Part shown: one piece after another, positions 16,628 to 24,987 of the stretch | Layout of the letters: each line of letters begins with the position of its first letter | Position numbering within the stretch: position 1 is the first letter of the stretch | Source of the DNA: a bacterium | GTDB taxonomy: Bacteria > Patescibacteriota > Saccharimonadia > Saccharimonadales > Saccharimonadaceae | Direction of reading: 5' to 3' | Assembly (NCBI GenBank): GCA_030427525.1 | Contig: JAUIBD010000009.1 | Location: forward strand, 1 to 43,447 | DNA: 43,447 bases | Program-made: the position numbers and the translations under genes | Notes under the pieces: generated by a model | Databases searched by the model: none | What the model was told of the DNA's origin: nothing | What the model saw: only the letters and a program-made list of their open reading frames with translations

Positions 16628-18292
16628 CTAAAGTTTTTCAGGTGCTTCTATGCCCAGCAGCCGCAAGCCATCTGCCAATGTGCCAATATACTGTTCAACC
16701 AAATACAACCGCTCCGCCTCGCGTTCGTCACCCACTATGCGTGACTTTTCGTAGAAACGGTTAAATTCTTGGGCTAGCTCGTACAAATACACGCATATTA
16801 GATGCGTCATTAGTTCTTTAGTAGCGGCTTCTACCACCTCTACGTATTCGCCTAGTTTCCGCACCAACGCCCGTTCGTTTTCGTCAAGGCTTTGTGGTCT
16901 CGCGGGTGTTGCGCTCGCTTTTTCATGAATACTGCAGGCCCTTGCGTGCGCATACTGAATGTAGGGGCCAGAATTACCGCTTAATGTCACCGTCTCATCT
17001 ACATCAAACGCAATATCGCCGCCAAACCTATACTTGGCGAACACATATTTTAGCGCGCCTAGTGCGACGGGCTCAACCAACGATTCGTCAGCCACCAGCT
17101 CGCGTACTTTTTCACGCACTATTTCTAGCACGTCTATCGCACGGCTTACGTTGCCCAGTCGTGAACTCATTTTTTTGCCATCACCAAACTTCACCGTACC
17201 GTTGGTCAGGTGTTTCATCTTTGCATCTATGCCTGGCTGAAATGTTTCAGCCGCAGCAAACACCACGCGCATATATTCTTTTTGGTCGTTGCCCGTTATT
17301 AAAATTCGTCGGTCAAAATTGTAGTCGGTTTGTTCCTGCCATATCACTCCAATGTCTTTTGTTTCATAGGTTGGCAAGCCTTTGCTGGTAATAAACACCC
17401 TAGTATGTAGGTGCTTACTCTCATCACCTTCAAACACCACCGCACCTTCAGACTTCTTCAAATTGCCTTTTTCCAGCTGCTCTTTCACTACTTCCATACC
17501 CGTAGGCGCAGTTTCACTTTCAGGGTAGTAACGTAGCGGCGCAACTTTCAGCTGTTTATAAAACGCGTCGAAATAGTCAAAACTCCACTGCCGTGTTTCC
17601 CAGTAAATTTTCGCTAGTGGGCTGTCGTGTTCGTTGTCATTATGAAAGCCATAAATTGTTTTGTTCAGTTCATCAATCTCTTGCTTGGCTTCGTCACTTT
17701 CCTCGTACGCTCCTGCGCCTCTCACGTAGCAATTGCTAATCCATCGCGCGCGCGCAAATGCATTACTACCCACAGTCTTTAGTTTTTCAGGTGCGATTTC
17801 GCCTAATTCTGCCACCATCCCCCATAAACATTTTGCTACGTGCAGGCCTACATCGCCACCAAAACTAGTGCGATGCACGGTAGCGCCGGCGTTTTCTATT
17901 AGCTTCGCTAATATATCGCCTGCAAATGTCTGGTACAAATGCCCGGTGTGTAGTTCCTTAAATGCGTTGGGGCAACTGTACTCCATTACGTACGAAATTC
18001 CTTCGTATGGCTTGCTTGGCTCGCGCCGTGCTTCTGCCAGCAATGCTTCGTCGCCCAGTGTTATGTTCAAGAACCCGGGGCCAGCTACAGTTACTTCGGC
18101 AAAATCATCAGTATCACGTAGTTTGGTTGCTATCTCCTCGGCAATTTCACGTGGGTTTTTACCCAGTGGTTTTGCTAGTTGCAACGCTACGTTCGTCGCA
18201 TAGTCGCCAAATTGTGCTTCAGGGCGTGTTAAAACAACTTCGATTTCTGTATCGAAGAGTTCTTTCACCACATCAGCAATTTGCTTGTTCAT
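16628..18292 (-). CDS. argS: Arginyl-tRNA synthetase
   Basis: 554 aa, class I enzyme charging tRNA-Arg. N-terminal Add-1 domain (1-95), HIGH-like motif in FKELHTGHLYQTF (about 112-124), the GGDVGLHVAK segment typical of ArgRS, a KMSK-equivalent KKMSSRLGN (about 374-382), and an all-helical DALR anticodon-binding domain from about 430 with YIQYAHAR before it. Full length. Predicted leaderless from TATACT at 18301-18306. Confidence 0.96.
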   Translation of the reverse strand: MNKQIADVVKELFDTEIEVVLTRPEAQFGDYATNVALQLAKPLGKNPREIAEEIATKLRDTDDFAEVTVAGPGFLNITLGDEALLAEARREPSKPYEGISYVMEYSCPNAFKELHTGHLYQTFAGDILAKLIENAGATVHRTSFGGDVGLHVAKCLWGMVAELGEIAPEKLKTVGSNAFARARWISNCYVRGAGAYEESDEAKQEIDELNKTIYGFHNDNEHDSPLAKIYWETRQWSFDYFDAFYKQLKVAPLRYYPESETAPTGMEVVKEQLEKGNLKKSEGAVVFEGDESKHLHTRVFITSKGLPTYETKDIGVIWQEQTDYNFDRRILITGNDQKEYMRVVFAAAETFQPGIDAKMKHLTNGTVKFGDGKKMSSRLGNVSRAIDVLEIVREKVRELVADESLVEPVALGALKYVFAKYRFGGDIAFDVDETVTLSGNSGPYIQYAHARACSIHEKASATPARPQSLDENERALVRKLGEYVEVVEAATKELMTHLICVYLYELAQEFNRFYEKSRIVGDEREAERLYLVEQYIGTLADGLRLLGIEAPEKL

Positions 18293-18300
18293 CGATATCT

Positions 18301-18306
18301 AGTATA
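18301..18306 (-). promoter_or_regulatory. -10 box of argS, leaderless
   Basis: TATACT 8 nt before the argS ATG. Confidence 0.5.
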
Positions 18307-18319
18307 CCAGAGGTGGCAA

Positions 18320-18484
18320 CTATTCGTTATAGCTCACGTCGCTATCGGCAGCTTCTTCAACTTCTGCCAGTTCGTATTGCAAACTAGAAACCGGGCTAAT
18401 ACCACGAATCGTATGTAACAGTTCGCGCAGCATGCTCATGTCGTCTAGCCCAGTGGTCGATTCGTCGTAGTTGTCTTCAGCCAT
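18320..18484 (-). CDS. 54-aa protein sharing its N-terminus and leader with the 557-aa gene
   Basis: Reads MAEDNYDESTTGLDD, then an amphipathic MSMLRELLHTIRG helix and an acidic tail ending DVSYNE. The first 15 residues match those of the 18769-20442 protein (MTEEQYDESTTRLDD), and the 40 nt upstream are also alike, including AAAACAAATATG at the start. It looks like a partial duplication of the larger gene, now a separate short gene with its own promoter. Function unknown. Confidence 0.6.
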   Translation of the reverse strand: MAEDNYDESTTGLDDMSMLRELLHTIRGISPVSSLQYELAEVEEAADSDVSYNE

Positions 18485-18509
18485 ATTTGTTTTTATACCT
18501 TATATTTTT

Positions 18510-18538
18510 ATTTTATCACGCTTGTGGTTTTTTGTCAA
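18510..18538 (-). promoter_or_regulatory. Consensus sigma-70 promoter of the 54-aa gene
   Basis: TTGACA (18533-18538), 17-bp spacer, TAAAAT (18510-18515). Confidence 0.7.
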
Positions 18539-18568
18539 TCCATACACGTTTTTTTGATACTATACAAA

Positions 18569-18597
18569 TACCCTCATGACGTTATAGCATGAGGGTA
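18569..18597 (-). terminator. Terminator after the hammerhead ribozyme
   Basis: 10-bp perfect stem (TACCCTCATG / CATGAGGGTA), 9-nt loop, followed on the minus strand by TTTGTATAG. It should end the transcript of the 557-aa gene about 170 nt after its stop codon. Confidence 0.65.
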
Positions 18598-18684
18598 AGC
18601 TCGTAGTGCAGTCAAAAGCCCTTGCCCATGTCCTACACAAACTCGAGAGGCAAATCTGATCTATAAAAACCTCCGACTACTGAC

Positions 18685-18739
18685 TGTCTGTTTCGTCGTT
18701 TCCGACTCATCAGCACGAGTACACACCCACGGACAGACA
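18685..18739 (-). ncRNA. Type III hammerhead ribozyme
   Basis: All core elements are present on the minus strand. Stem III: UGUCUG (18739-18734) with CAGACA (18690-18685). Cleavage triplet GUC with the cut after C at 18732. Stem I: CGUGGGU / ACUCGUG (18731-18725 / 18720-18714), loop GUGU. CUGAUGA at 18713-18707. Stem II: GUCG, tetraloop GAAA, CGAC (18706-18695). GAAA at 18694-18691. Three of the seven stem I pairs are G-U on this strand and would be A-C mismatches on the other, which supports function as minus-strand RNA. It lies 30 nt after the stop of the 557-aa gene and upstream of the terminator, so cleavage would trim the mRNA 3' end. Confidence 0.9.
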
Positions 18740-18768
18740 TTCCTAATTTCTCAGGTTTATATGTTACC

Positions 18769-20442
18769 CTATACACTCTGCCAGTCTCTGGCTAATTCCT
18801 GTGCCTTTACCCGAATTGTTGTTCTCATCTTGCGCAACACTTCTTTGTGTACTAGCTGAAAGCACCGCTCTGCATTTATATGTGCCTTTTTTAATTCGGG
18901 TGGGACCATGCGATCTATGTTCCAGTCTTTGTATTTTTCTCTAAACGTTATTAGCTCGTCCCGCTCGTCATATGCTTTTTTTAGACTATCAGACATCTCT
19001 ATGTGTTGCTGCGAACGTGCAGTCATAACATCAGAGTCTTCGCTGTAAGGTGCCTTCTGTAGCGCATCTATCCTGCAACGTAATGAATCCACTATTCTAT
19101 CGAGCTCTTTTATACTCTCTGGAGTTTCTTCTAATCTTTGTTTGATGGTTTCAGCAGTTTTTCTATAGTGCACATACAGATGAAAGTATCGAATCAGCAC
19201 ATCTAAGTGAATGTTCCTGTCTGCCCTTTCACGGTCATTCGATTCACGTAAATTCAAAATGTCATTCCGATACAAATCATCGAATTCTTCAGACCCAAAC
19301 CACTCGTTAAGTGCTGCAATAATGCCTTTTTCGTAGTCACTAGCCTCGCTTGGAACCTTTATTGGCTCCGGACGGAATAGTTCAATCAGTTGGTTTCTAT
19401 TGCTTTCGACTGTTTTATCAGTTACATTCACGAACTCTTTGCCTCGAAGGCAATGTAAGCCGTCCCTTTTCATTTCATCAGTAACATCAATACCACCGAT
19501 TCTTGCTTCAATTGCTGCTGCTTGAACTGGACTTATCATCTCGAGTAGCGAGATCAACTCTTTGCTCAAAACTACCATTCGACAAATATGACACGAATCG
19601 TTTACGTGGCCATCTACCCATTTGTCTACGTGGGTATTCGTTCGCGTCCCGATACAGTCTCCGTCATAATTCATCTGACGCGCCATATATTTAATGCGAT
19701 ACGTTCCGTCACCCATATTCTCTGGCTGTACACTCTTACTGAACACCGGTTGCTCTTTTTCATCTACAGGTACAAAATACAAATCATGCTCGATAGTGCC
19801 AGGTGCAGCAATGGTAGCCAAAACCTTTTCGTAAGTATCGTCATTCATCGCGGTTTCTAAAACTTGTTGAAAAAAGTCAGCGATTAGGTTGTTCCGGGAC
19901 GTTGACGTCTCCATCAGGCTTATCGCTCGTCTTGCTGCCTGATTGCGCCCAAACAAACCTCGTTCCGGAAATTGGTCAGTGCCACTGAGTCCTGCTTTGT
20001 TGATGCACAAAGCATGATAAGGGATTTCCACAAAGTCAACCGGATCCCTTTCCGTACCAAAAAGCTCTGAGGCTCTGGCAAAGCCCAACTCAAGCCATCC
20101 TGGCTTTTCATTTTCGCTCATACCGCTTACGTTCACAACAACACAACTCCCATCAAATGAAACAAGTGTGTTACCGACTGGCATTCCTTCAATACCAGAA
20201 AGTCGTACAGAATCCAACCGTTCCGTGACAACAGGCGGAGCACCCTCGCACAGCATGTAAAAACGCAGTATACTTTTCTCAAGCTGAGCTTGAGCAGCCT
20301 GAACCTCCGGTTTCGGCAGTACGTATTTATCGTTGTAACGCTGCAACTTATGTCTCAACCCAGCTTCAACATCCAACCGATTCATGTGTAAGTCAGCGTC
20401 GTCTAGCCTTGTGGTTGATTCGTCGTATTGTTCTTCTGTCAT
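18769..20442 (-). CDS. 557-aa protein of unknown function, hammerhead-tailed transcript
   Basis: Soluble, no membrane segment. The N-terminal half is mixed alpha/beta (VGNTLVSFDGSCVVVNVSG at about 89-107). A possible metal site lies at C263, H271, C284 and C287 (CIG..., H..., SCHIC). The C-terminal 250 residues are charged and helical, probably coiled coil (KQRLEETPESIKELDRIVDSLRCRIDALQ). I recognise no family. A start context AAAACAAATATG is shared with the 54-aa gene downstream and the 569-aa gene upstream, so the three seem to be a related accessory set. No clear promoter is seen directly upstream; it is 46 nt after the 569-aa gene and may be co-transcribed with it. The mRNA tail carries the ribozyme. 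Confidence 0.75.
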   Translation of the reverse strand: MTEEQYDESTTRLDDADLHMNRLDVEAGLRHKLQRYNDKYVLPKPEVQAAQAQLEKSILRFYMLCEGAPPVVTERLDSVRLSGIEGMPVGNTLVSFDGSCVVVNVSGMSENEKPGWLELGFARASELFGTERDPVDFVEIPYHALCINKAGLSGTDQFPERGLFGRNQAARRAISLMETSTSRNNLIADFFQQVLETAMNDDTYEKVLATIAAPGTIEHDLYFVPVDEKEQPVFSKSVQPENMGDGTYRIKYMARQMNYDGDCIGTRTNTHVDKWVDGHVNDSCHICRMVVLSKELISLLEMISPVQAAAIEARIGGIDVTDEMKRDGLHCLRGKEFVNVTDKTVESNRNQLIELFRPEPIKVPSEASDYEKGIIAALNEWFGSEEFDDLYRNDILNLRESNDRERADRNIHLDVLIRYFHLYVHYRKTAETIKQRLEETPESIKELDRIVDSLRCRIDALQKAPYSEDSDVMTARSQQHIEMSDSLKKAYDERDELITFREKYKDWNIDRMVPPELKKAHINAERCFQLVHKEVLRKMRTTIRVKAQELARDWQSV

Positions 20443-20488
20443 ATTTGTTTTTTATAACTTATACTTTTATTGCTTCACGCTTTAGCTG

Positions 20489-22198
20489 TTACGGTTGGCC
20501 GAGGAGTTCTTTTTCCCAGTCTTCTAGCATTGCAAATTGAGCCGCTTTTAACTCTTCATCAGTTAGCTGAAGTTCTTCACGGAATTTCCATAACAGGGGT
20601 AGTTTATTATCTATGAACAGCTGCATTACATTCCTCTTCCCTATTGCTTCTATAAGCTCTGGAAGTATCTTTTCTATGAAACTAGCATCTTGGTCTGTAA
20701 GACACTCAAATATTTGCCGAGAAAATTTTTTGTATTGCTCTTGTGAAAGATTGAGTACCTGGATCTTTTCAAGTGCGATCCATATATACCGACTACTAAA
20801 CAATGTCTCGAACAATTCATTTTTCTCCTGCTCATCCATTTGCTGAATGAATACATCAAGATGACTGCTAACAACCCTACTAAGGCCAGCGTCAAGCATA
20901 TGTTGAATTATTGCTCCTGCACCTTCTCTTGATGTTTCGATAATAGTCTTTATATCTGCATTACGATCACGACCATTTAGTAAGTTGCGAATTCTATCGT
21001 CCCGAATAGATATCGCACGTTCTACTCCGCTACAGTACAAAAAGTATAGGTTTTCATTAGAAAGCTGACCGCCTTCCTTCACCTTATGATCTATCGCGGC
21101 TAGTTCTTTGTTTAATTCTAATGTTCGATACGAATACTCACCGTTCGGAAGAGTTTTAAGTTTATCCATTGTGATATCAATCATACAATCTTCGATGTTC
21201 TGCCCAGGTAGAATCCCGCGGATTTCAGCTACGTTTTCATCTTCCATTCGTATTGCTATCCGTGGAGTTGTATACCGACCATCACTTCCTGCGCTGTAGT
21301 AAACAAAGAAATCGCCATTTTTGAGTTGGTATGATGCAGTGATCGAATTTGCCGTACACCAGCCTGTACTATGACCTTTTAACGACCCAGCGAGCCGTTT
21401 TGCTGTTTCACTAATGTTTATATCCTCTTCGTAGGATTCTTCAAGAGGATCATCACGCTCTGTTTGATGAAAGACTACCCACTCACCTCTTGTTTCAACC
21501 AAGACTTCTGATCTCGTGTCATCAAACTCCTCTAGATATTGGGCATACTGTTTGGCAAAGCTAGACAGGGGTTGCACTTTCCCACTGTCGGATGTACTAC
21601 TCGTTGCCTCAGCCATACCACCAAATACATTTGCTAGAACTTCCGCGTTTAATTCGGCAAACGGGGATACAGTTGTTTCAGTTCTCTTCCTGTAGACATA
21701 TCTCTTCTTGTCAAACGTACCCATCTTTAACACACCATCCCACACCATTTTTCTAAACCAGACAGGATACATTGCTACTACAGCATCACTTGAAAGATAT
21801 TCTGCCCATTCCGATAAGCTCTCTGCTTGCTCATCCCTTATCTCCTCAATCTTCGCTTGCCGAACGCGATCTGATATGTACACTTCGCCGTGGCCTTGAT
21901 CATAGGCGATTTGTCTTTGTAAATCAAAGTAACTCTCTGGTACGTTTTCTGGTTTCACTAAGTTATACGATATTTGTCTTTCAATACTAGCCTTATTACC
22001 AGTAAGTATACCGTCATTTACATACTCATCTGAGGCCAAGAACCCTAGATAAGCGCCTATCCTATCCGCAGGGTTGTCTGCAACTTTTTCACCATTTTGT
22101 CGTAGATAACGCACAGAGTCATCCACTTCAACTGATGTGTGGAACTTGGGATTTTGTCGATGCAGTATCTGTTCGCCTGCTAGATTTTTATGTGCCAT
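20489..22198 (-). CDS. 569-aa protein of unknown function with a GWCTA motif
   Basis: Soluble, acidic. The centre has STGWCTANS (277-285), an FFVYY strand, TPRIAIRMED (311-320) and AEIRGILPGQN (324-334). This order (Cys motif, short strands, R-G-N) faintly resembles the PcfJ-like core of conjugative plasmids and phages, but the usual histidine-cysteine pair is Trp-Cys here, so I do not assign it. The C-terminal 200 residues are helical and repeat-like. It has its own strong promoter with an overlapping palindrome and is probably the first gene of a pair with the 557-aa gene. Confidence 0.75.
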   Translation of the reverse strand: MAHKNLAGEQILHRQNPKFHTSVEVDDSVRYLRQNGEKVADNPADRIGAYLGFLASDEYVNDGILTGNKASIERQISYNLVKPENVPESYFDLQRQIAYDQGHGEVYISDRVRQAKIEEIRDEQAESLSEWAEYLSSDAVVAMYPVWFRKMVWDGVLKMGTFDKKRYVYRKRTETTVSPFAELNAEVLANVFGGMAEATSSTSDSGKVQPLSSFAKQYAQYLEEFDDTRSEVLVETRGEWVVFHQTERDDPLEESYEEDINISETAKRLAGSLKGHSTGWCTANSITASYQLKNGDFFVYYSAGSDGRYTTPRIAIRMEDENVAEIRGILPGQNIEDCMIDITMDKLKTLPNGEYSYRTLELNKELAAIDHKVKEGGQLSNENLYFLYCSGVERAISIRDDRIRNLLNGRDRNADIKTIIETSREGAGAIIQHMLDAGLSRVVSSHLDVFIQQMDEQEKNELFETLFSSRYIWIALEKIQVLNLSQEQYKKFSRQIFECLTDQDASFIEKILPELIEAIGKRNVMQLFIDNKLPLLWKFREELQLTDEELKAAQFAMLEDWEKELLGQP

Positions 22199-22211
22199 AT
22201 TTGTTTTAGAG

Positions 22212-22237
22212 GTTTATGCTTACATACTAGCATAAAC
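22212..22237. promoter_or_regulatory. Palindromic operator over the -10 of the 569-aa gene
   Basis: Perfect 9-bp arms (GTTTATGCT / AGCATAAAC) separated by 8 bp. The -10 box lies inside it, so a bound dimeric repressor would block the promoter. No repressor gene is adjacent. Confidence 0.6.
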
Positions 22238-22252
22238 ACTATAAAATGTCAA
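22224..22252 (-). promoter_or_regulatory. Consensus sigma-70 promoter of the 569-aa gene
   Basis: TTGACA (22247-22252), 17-bp spacer, TAGTAT (22224-22229). Confidence 0.7.
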
Positions 22253-22276
22253 GAGGTCGTACCAGAGATAGTAGGG

Positions 22277-23875
22277 CTAGTGCTTGCTAGCCCGGATGAG
22301 ACCGACAAACATCGGATGTGGTCGCATGGGTCGGCTACGAAACTCTGGATGTGCCTGCGTAGCCACAAAGTACGGATGGTTAGTGCCCTCAATATATTCC
22401 ACTAGCTTGCCATCTGGCGATGTGCCTGAAATAGTCAGCCCACCTGCTTCGATTTCCTTGGTAAATTTCTGGTTCACTTCGTAGCGATGCCTGTGGCGCT
22501 CGGTTGCTTTTTCGCTGCCATACACTTCGGCGATTTTAGAGCCGGCTTTCAGTTTCGCTGGGTAATCGCCCAAGCGCAGTGTGCCGCCAGTTGATTCCTT
22601 CCCTGCCTGACCTTCCATAATGTACACCACATCGTGTTTCGTATCTGGGTCTAGCTCGGTACTACTTGCGTCCTTCAGTCCTGCTTTGCGCGTGGCAGCC
22701 ACCACCGCCATTTGCAAGCCTAAGCAAATACCAAGGTATGGTTTGTTGTGATCTAACGCATAGCCAGCCGCAGCAATCTTGCCCTCTAGCCCACGCGTGC
22801 CAAACCCACCAGGCACCAGTATGCCATTCACACTGGCAAAGTCGTCATCACCCGCCGTTTCGGCGTTAATCCATTTAATTTCTAGTTCTGTATTCTCATC
22901 CCATGCAGCGGCTTTCAAGGCCTCTAGCACAGAAATGTAGGTATCTTCATTGTCCGTATACTTTGCCACCAGGCCTATTACTGCTTTGTGGGCTTTTTTC
23001 GCGCGCTGCTTTTTTACCAATTCCCGCCAGCCAGAGAGTTCTGGTTCTTTTGTCTCGCCAGTAAAGCTATCTAGCAAGTCCATCAGTGTGCTATTGGCAA
23101 TACCTTCTGGTATGCGGAACACACTGTCGACATTTGGCATCATCAGCACAGACGTTTCGGGCAAGCCGCCAAAGAGCGCAATCTTTTTGGCTATCGATAC
23201 AGGTGCTGGGTTATCGGTACGCACTATTACGGCGTCTGGCACAATACCAAAGCCACGTAGGTCGTTTAGTGCATTCTGCGCTGGTTTAGATTTAAATTCT
23301 TTACTGGTACCAATAAATGGCACGTACACCACGTGCACATACATGCAATTTTCGCGGCCCACACGTAGGGCAAACTCACGTATCGCTTCTACAAAGCTTA
23401 GGCCTTCGTAGTCACCCACCGTACCGCCAATTTCCACTATGTGAACGTCTTGGCCATGCCCTGCAATCACAATTGATTTTTGAATTGCGCGAGTTAAATG
23501 TGGCACCAATTGTACGGTTTTACCACCAAATTTGCCTGCCCGCTCGTCGGCTATTAGCTCAGACAGCAGTCTGCCCGAAAGCGTGGCGTTCTTCTGCGTC
23601 ATTTCTTCGTCTAAAAATCGCTCATAGTGCCCTAGGTCAAGGTCGGTCTCGGCACCATCTTTCGCCACAAAACATTCGCCATGTTCCGCGGGATTAAGAA
23701 GACCCGCATCTACATTCAGATACGGGTCACATTTTTGTATCGAAACGGCCAAGCCTTGAGCTTTTAGAACTGCTCCAATACTCGCGGCTGTTATGCCCTT
23801 TCCTACCCCCGAGAGAACTCCCCCCGTGACAAATATATATTTCTGTTTGCGCCCATGGCTTTTTGTGCTTTCCAT
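22277..23875 (-). CDS. pyrG: CTP synthase
   Basis: 532 aa, full length. Makes CTP from UTP, ATP and glutamine. Synthetase domain begins KYIFVTGGVLSGVGKGITAASIG (13-35), then KCDPYLNVDAGLLNPAEHGECFV and the EIGGTVGDYE Mg site. The glutamine amidotransferase domain (from about 295) has GGFGTRG and the nucleophile in YLGICLGLQMA; the His-Pro-Glu of the triad is in ATQAHPEF near the end. Predicted leaderless. Confidence 0.97.
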   Translation of the reverse strand: MESTKSHGRKQKYIFVTGGVLSGVGKGITAASIGAVLKAQGLAVSIQKCDPYLNVDAGLLNPAEHGECFVAKDGAETDLDLGHYERFLDEEMTQKNATLSGRLLSELIADERAGKFGGKTVQLVPHLTRAIQKSIVIAGHGQDVHIVEIGGTVGDYEGLSFVEAIREFALRVGRENCMYVHVVYVPFIGTSKEFKSKPAQNALNDLRGFGIVPDAVIVRTDNPAPVSIAKKIALFGGLPETSVLMMPNVDSVFRIPEGIANSTLMDLLDSFTGETKEPELSGWRELVKKQRAKKAHKAVIGLVAKYTDNEDTYISVLEALKAAAWDENTELEIKWINAETAGDDDFASVNGILVPGGFGTRGLEGKIAAAGYALDHNKPYLGICLGLQMAVVAATRKAGLKDASSTELDPDTKHDVVYIMEGQAGKESTGGTLRLGDYPAKLKAGSKIAEVYGSEKATERHRHRYEVNQKFTKEIEAGGLTISGTSPDGKLVEYIEGTNHPYFVATQAHPEFRSRPMRPHPMFVGLIRASKH

Positions 23876-23883
23876 GGGATTTC

Positions 23884-23889
23884 ATTATA
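23884..23889 (-). promoter_or_regulatory. -10 box of pyrG, leaderless
   Basis: TATAAT 8 nt before the pyrG ATG. Confidence 0.55.
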
Positions 23890-23958
23890 GCAATGTTCGT
23901 TTAGTCGGCGCTAGATGTAGAGCGTTGTAGTTTTTCTCACGCACTACATATAGAGGTG

Positions 23959-24258
23959 TTACGCTACCGAAACTTGTGGGTAAAACGCCACGTAGTTGGT
24001 AAAATCTTTCTTTACGCGCTCCACTGATCCATCTTTTGGCTCTGGGTAATACCAAGCACCGTTTTCAAATGTTTCGCCATCCGCGCTCACATTGTAGTAG
24101 CTTGCCTCGCCCTTCCAAAAACAAGTGGTGTGCAGGTCGGTGGGCGTAAAATATTCATTTTTTACGGCGTCTGGTGGGAAATACCAGTTGCCTTCTATTT
24201 TTATCAAATCTTCCTGCGGTGCCTCTGCAACTACCACGCCGTTCCAGGTTGCTTGCAT
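23959..24258 (-). CDS. DUF427 family protein
   Basis: 99 aa from the ATG at 24258, selected because GGAGGAAC precedes it; the open frame extends further but only through the msrA antisense. Matches DUF427: [52 protein letters not shown] small beta-rich fold of unknown function. Divergent from msrA with overlapping promoters, which suggests a shared oxidative-stress setting but does not prove it. Confidence 0.88.
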   Translation of the reverse strand: MQATWNGVVVAEAPQEDLIKIEGNWYFPPDAVKNEYFTPTDLHTTCFWKGEASYYNVSADGETFENGAWYYPEPKDGSVERVKKDFTNYVAFYPQVSVA

Positions 24259-24276
24259 AGTGTTCCTCCTGTATTT

Positions 24277-24286
24277 AGTATACAAT
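24277..24286. promoter_or_regulatory. Overlapping divergent -10 boxes of msrA and the DUF427 gene
   Basis: TATACT on the minus strand (24277-24282) and TACAAT on the plus strand (24281-24286) share bases, so polymerase can open only one at a time. The plus one is 8 nt from the msrA ATG (leaderless); the minus one gives a leader of about 12 nt with GGAGGA. Confidence 0.5.
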
Positions 24287-24294
24287 ATATAGTA

Positions 24295-24789
24295 ATGAGT
24301 GTTCAAAAAGCATATCTTGCTGGTGGCTGTTTCTGGGGCATGGAAGAATTGTTCCGGGTTCAACCTGGCGTGGTAGATACCGAAGCTGGCTACACTGGCG
24401 GCGACAACGATTCGCCAGACTATTACAACCATCCTGGCCATGCCGAGGTGCTGGAAATTACCTACGATTCCGATAAAACATCGTTTGAAAACATCCTTGA
24501 TTTCTTTTTCCAGATTCACGACCCCACCACGAAAGACCGCCAAGGAAATGACGTTGGCAGCAGCTACCGTTCGGCCATTTTCTATCAAAACGAGCACGAA
24601 AAGAAGACCGCTGACGAATTCATCGAAACAGTGAATGCCTCTGGCCGCTGGCAAAACCCCGTTGTCACCACGCTAGAACCATTCACCAAATTTTGGGTCG
24701 CCGAGCCAGAACACCAAGATTACCTACAAAAAGTCCCTTTCGGCTACACCTGCCACTACATCCGCCCTGGTGGTAGCTACCTAGGTTAA
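24295..24789 (+). CDS. msrA: Peptide methionine-S-sulfoxide reductase
   Basis: 164 aa. Catalytic motif GGCFWG with C12; conserved [48 protein letters not shown] follow in family order, and the protein ends soon after [10 protein letters not shown]. No obvious C-terminal recycling cysteine pair (only C in YTCHY), so a one- or two-Cys mechanism. Complements MsrB. Confidence 0.96.
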   Translation: MSVQKAYLAGGCFWGMEELFRVQPGVVDTEAGYTGGDNDSPDYYNHPGHAEVLEITYDSDKTSFENILDFFFQIHDPTTKDRQGNDVGSSYRSAIFYQNEHEKKTADEFIETVNASGRWQNPVVTTLEPFTKFWVAEPEHQDYLQKVPFGYTCHYIRPGGSYLG

Positions 24790-24802
24790 CAGCAGTATAA
24801 TA

Positions 24803-24831
24803 TTGACTATTTATACTGTTTGTACTATAAT
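24803..24831 (+). promoter_or_regulatory. Consensus sigma-70 promoter of cassette 3
   Basis: TTGACT (24803-24808), 17-bp spacer, TATAAT (24826-24831). RNA start near 24838. Confidence 0.75.
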
Positions 24832-24902
24832 ATTCATACTCTTCGTTGAGTGCGTATAGTTATGTACTCCGAAAGAGCACATTGACACGCAGATAGTATT
24901 TT

Positions 24903-24955
24903 CTGGCAGTGAGCTACTTTACTTTTACCCTAAAAGTACGGCAGCTCGCTGCCAG
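24903..24955 (+). promoter_or_regulatory. Long hairpin in the leader of cassette 3
   Basis: 13-bp stem (24903-24915 with 24943-24955, one U-G wobble valid only on the plus strand), internal loop, then a 7-bp upper stem TACTTTT / AAAAGTA. It ends 32 nt before the ATG and may act on translation or RNA stability. Confidence 0.6.
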
Positions 24956-24987
24956 TTCGGCAGTTGAGTCACAGAAATGAGACCACC

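Noticed and set aside
20489-22198. Calling the 569-aa protein PcfJ-like
   Set aside because: Only a loose similarity in motif order; the key His-Cys pair is not present, so naming would mislead.
23959-24654. 231-aa reading of the DUF427 gene
   Set aside because: The first 132 residues lie antisense to msrA and before the promoter. The DUF427 fold starts at the ATG at 24258 with GGAGGA.
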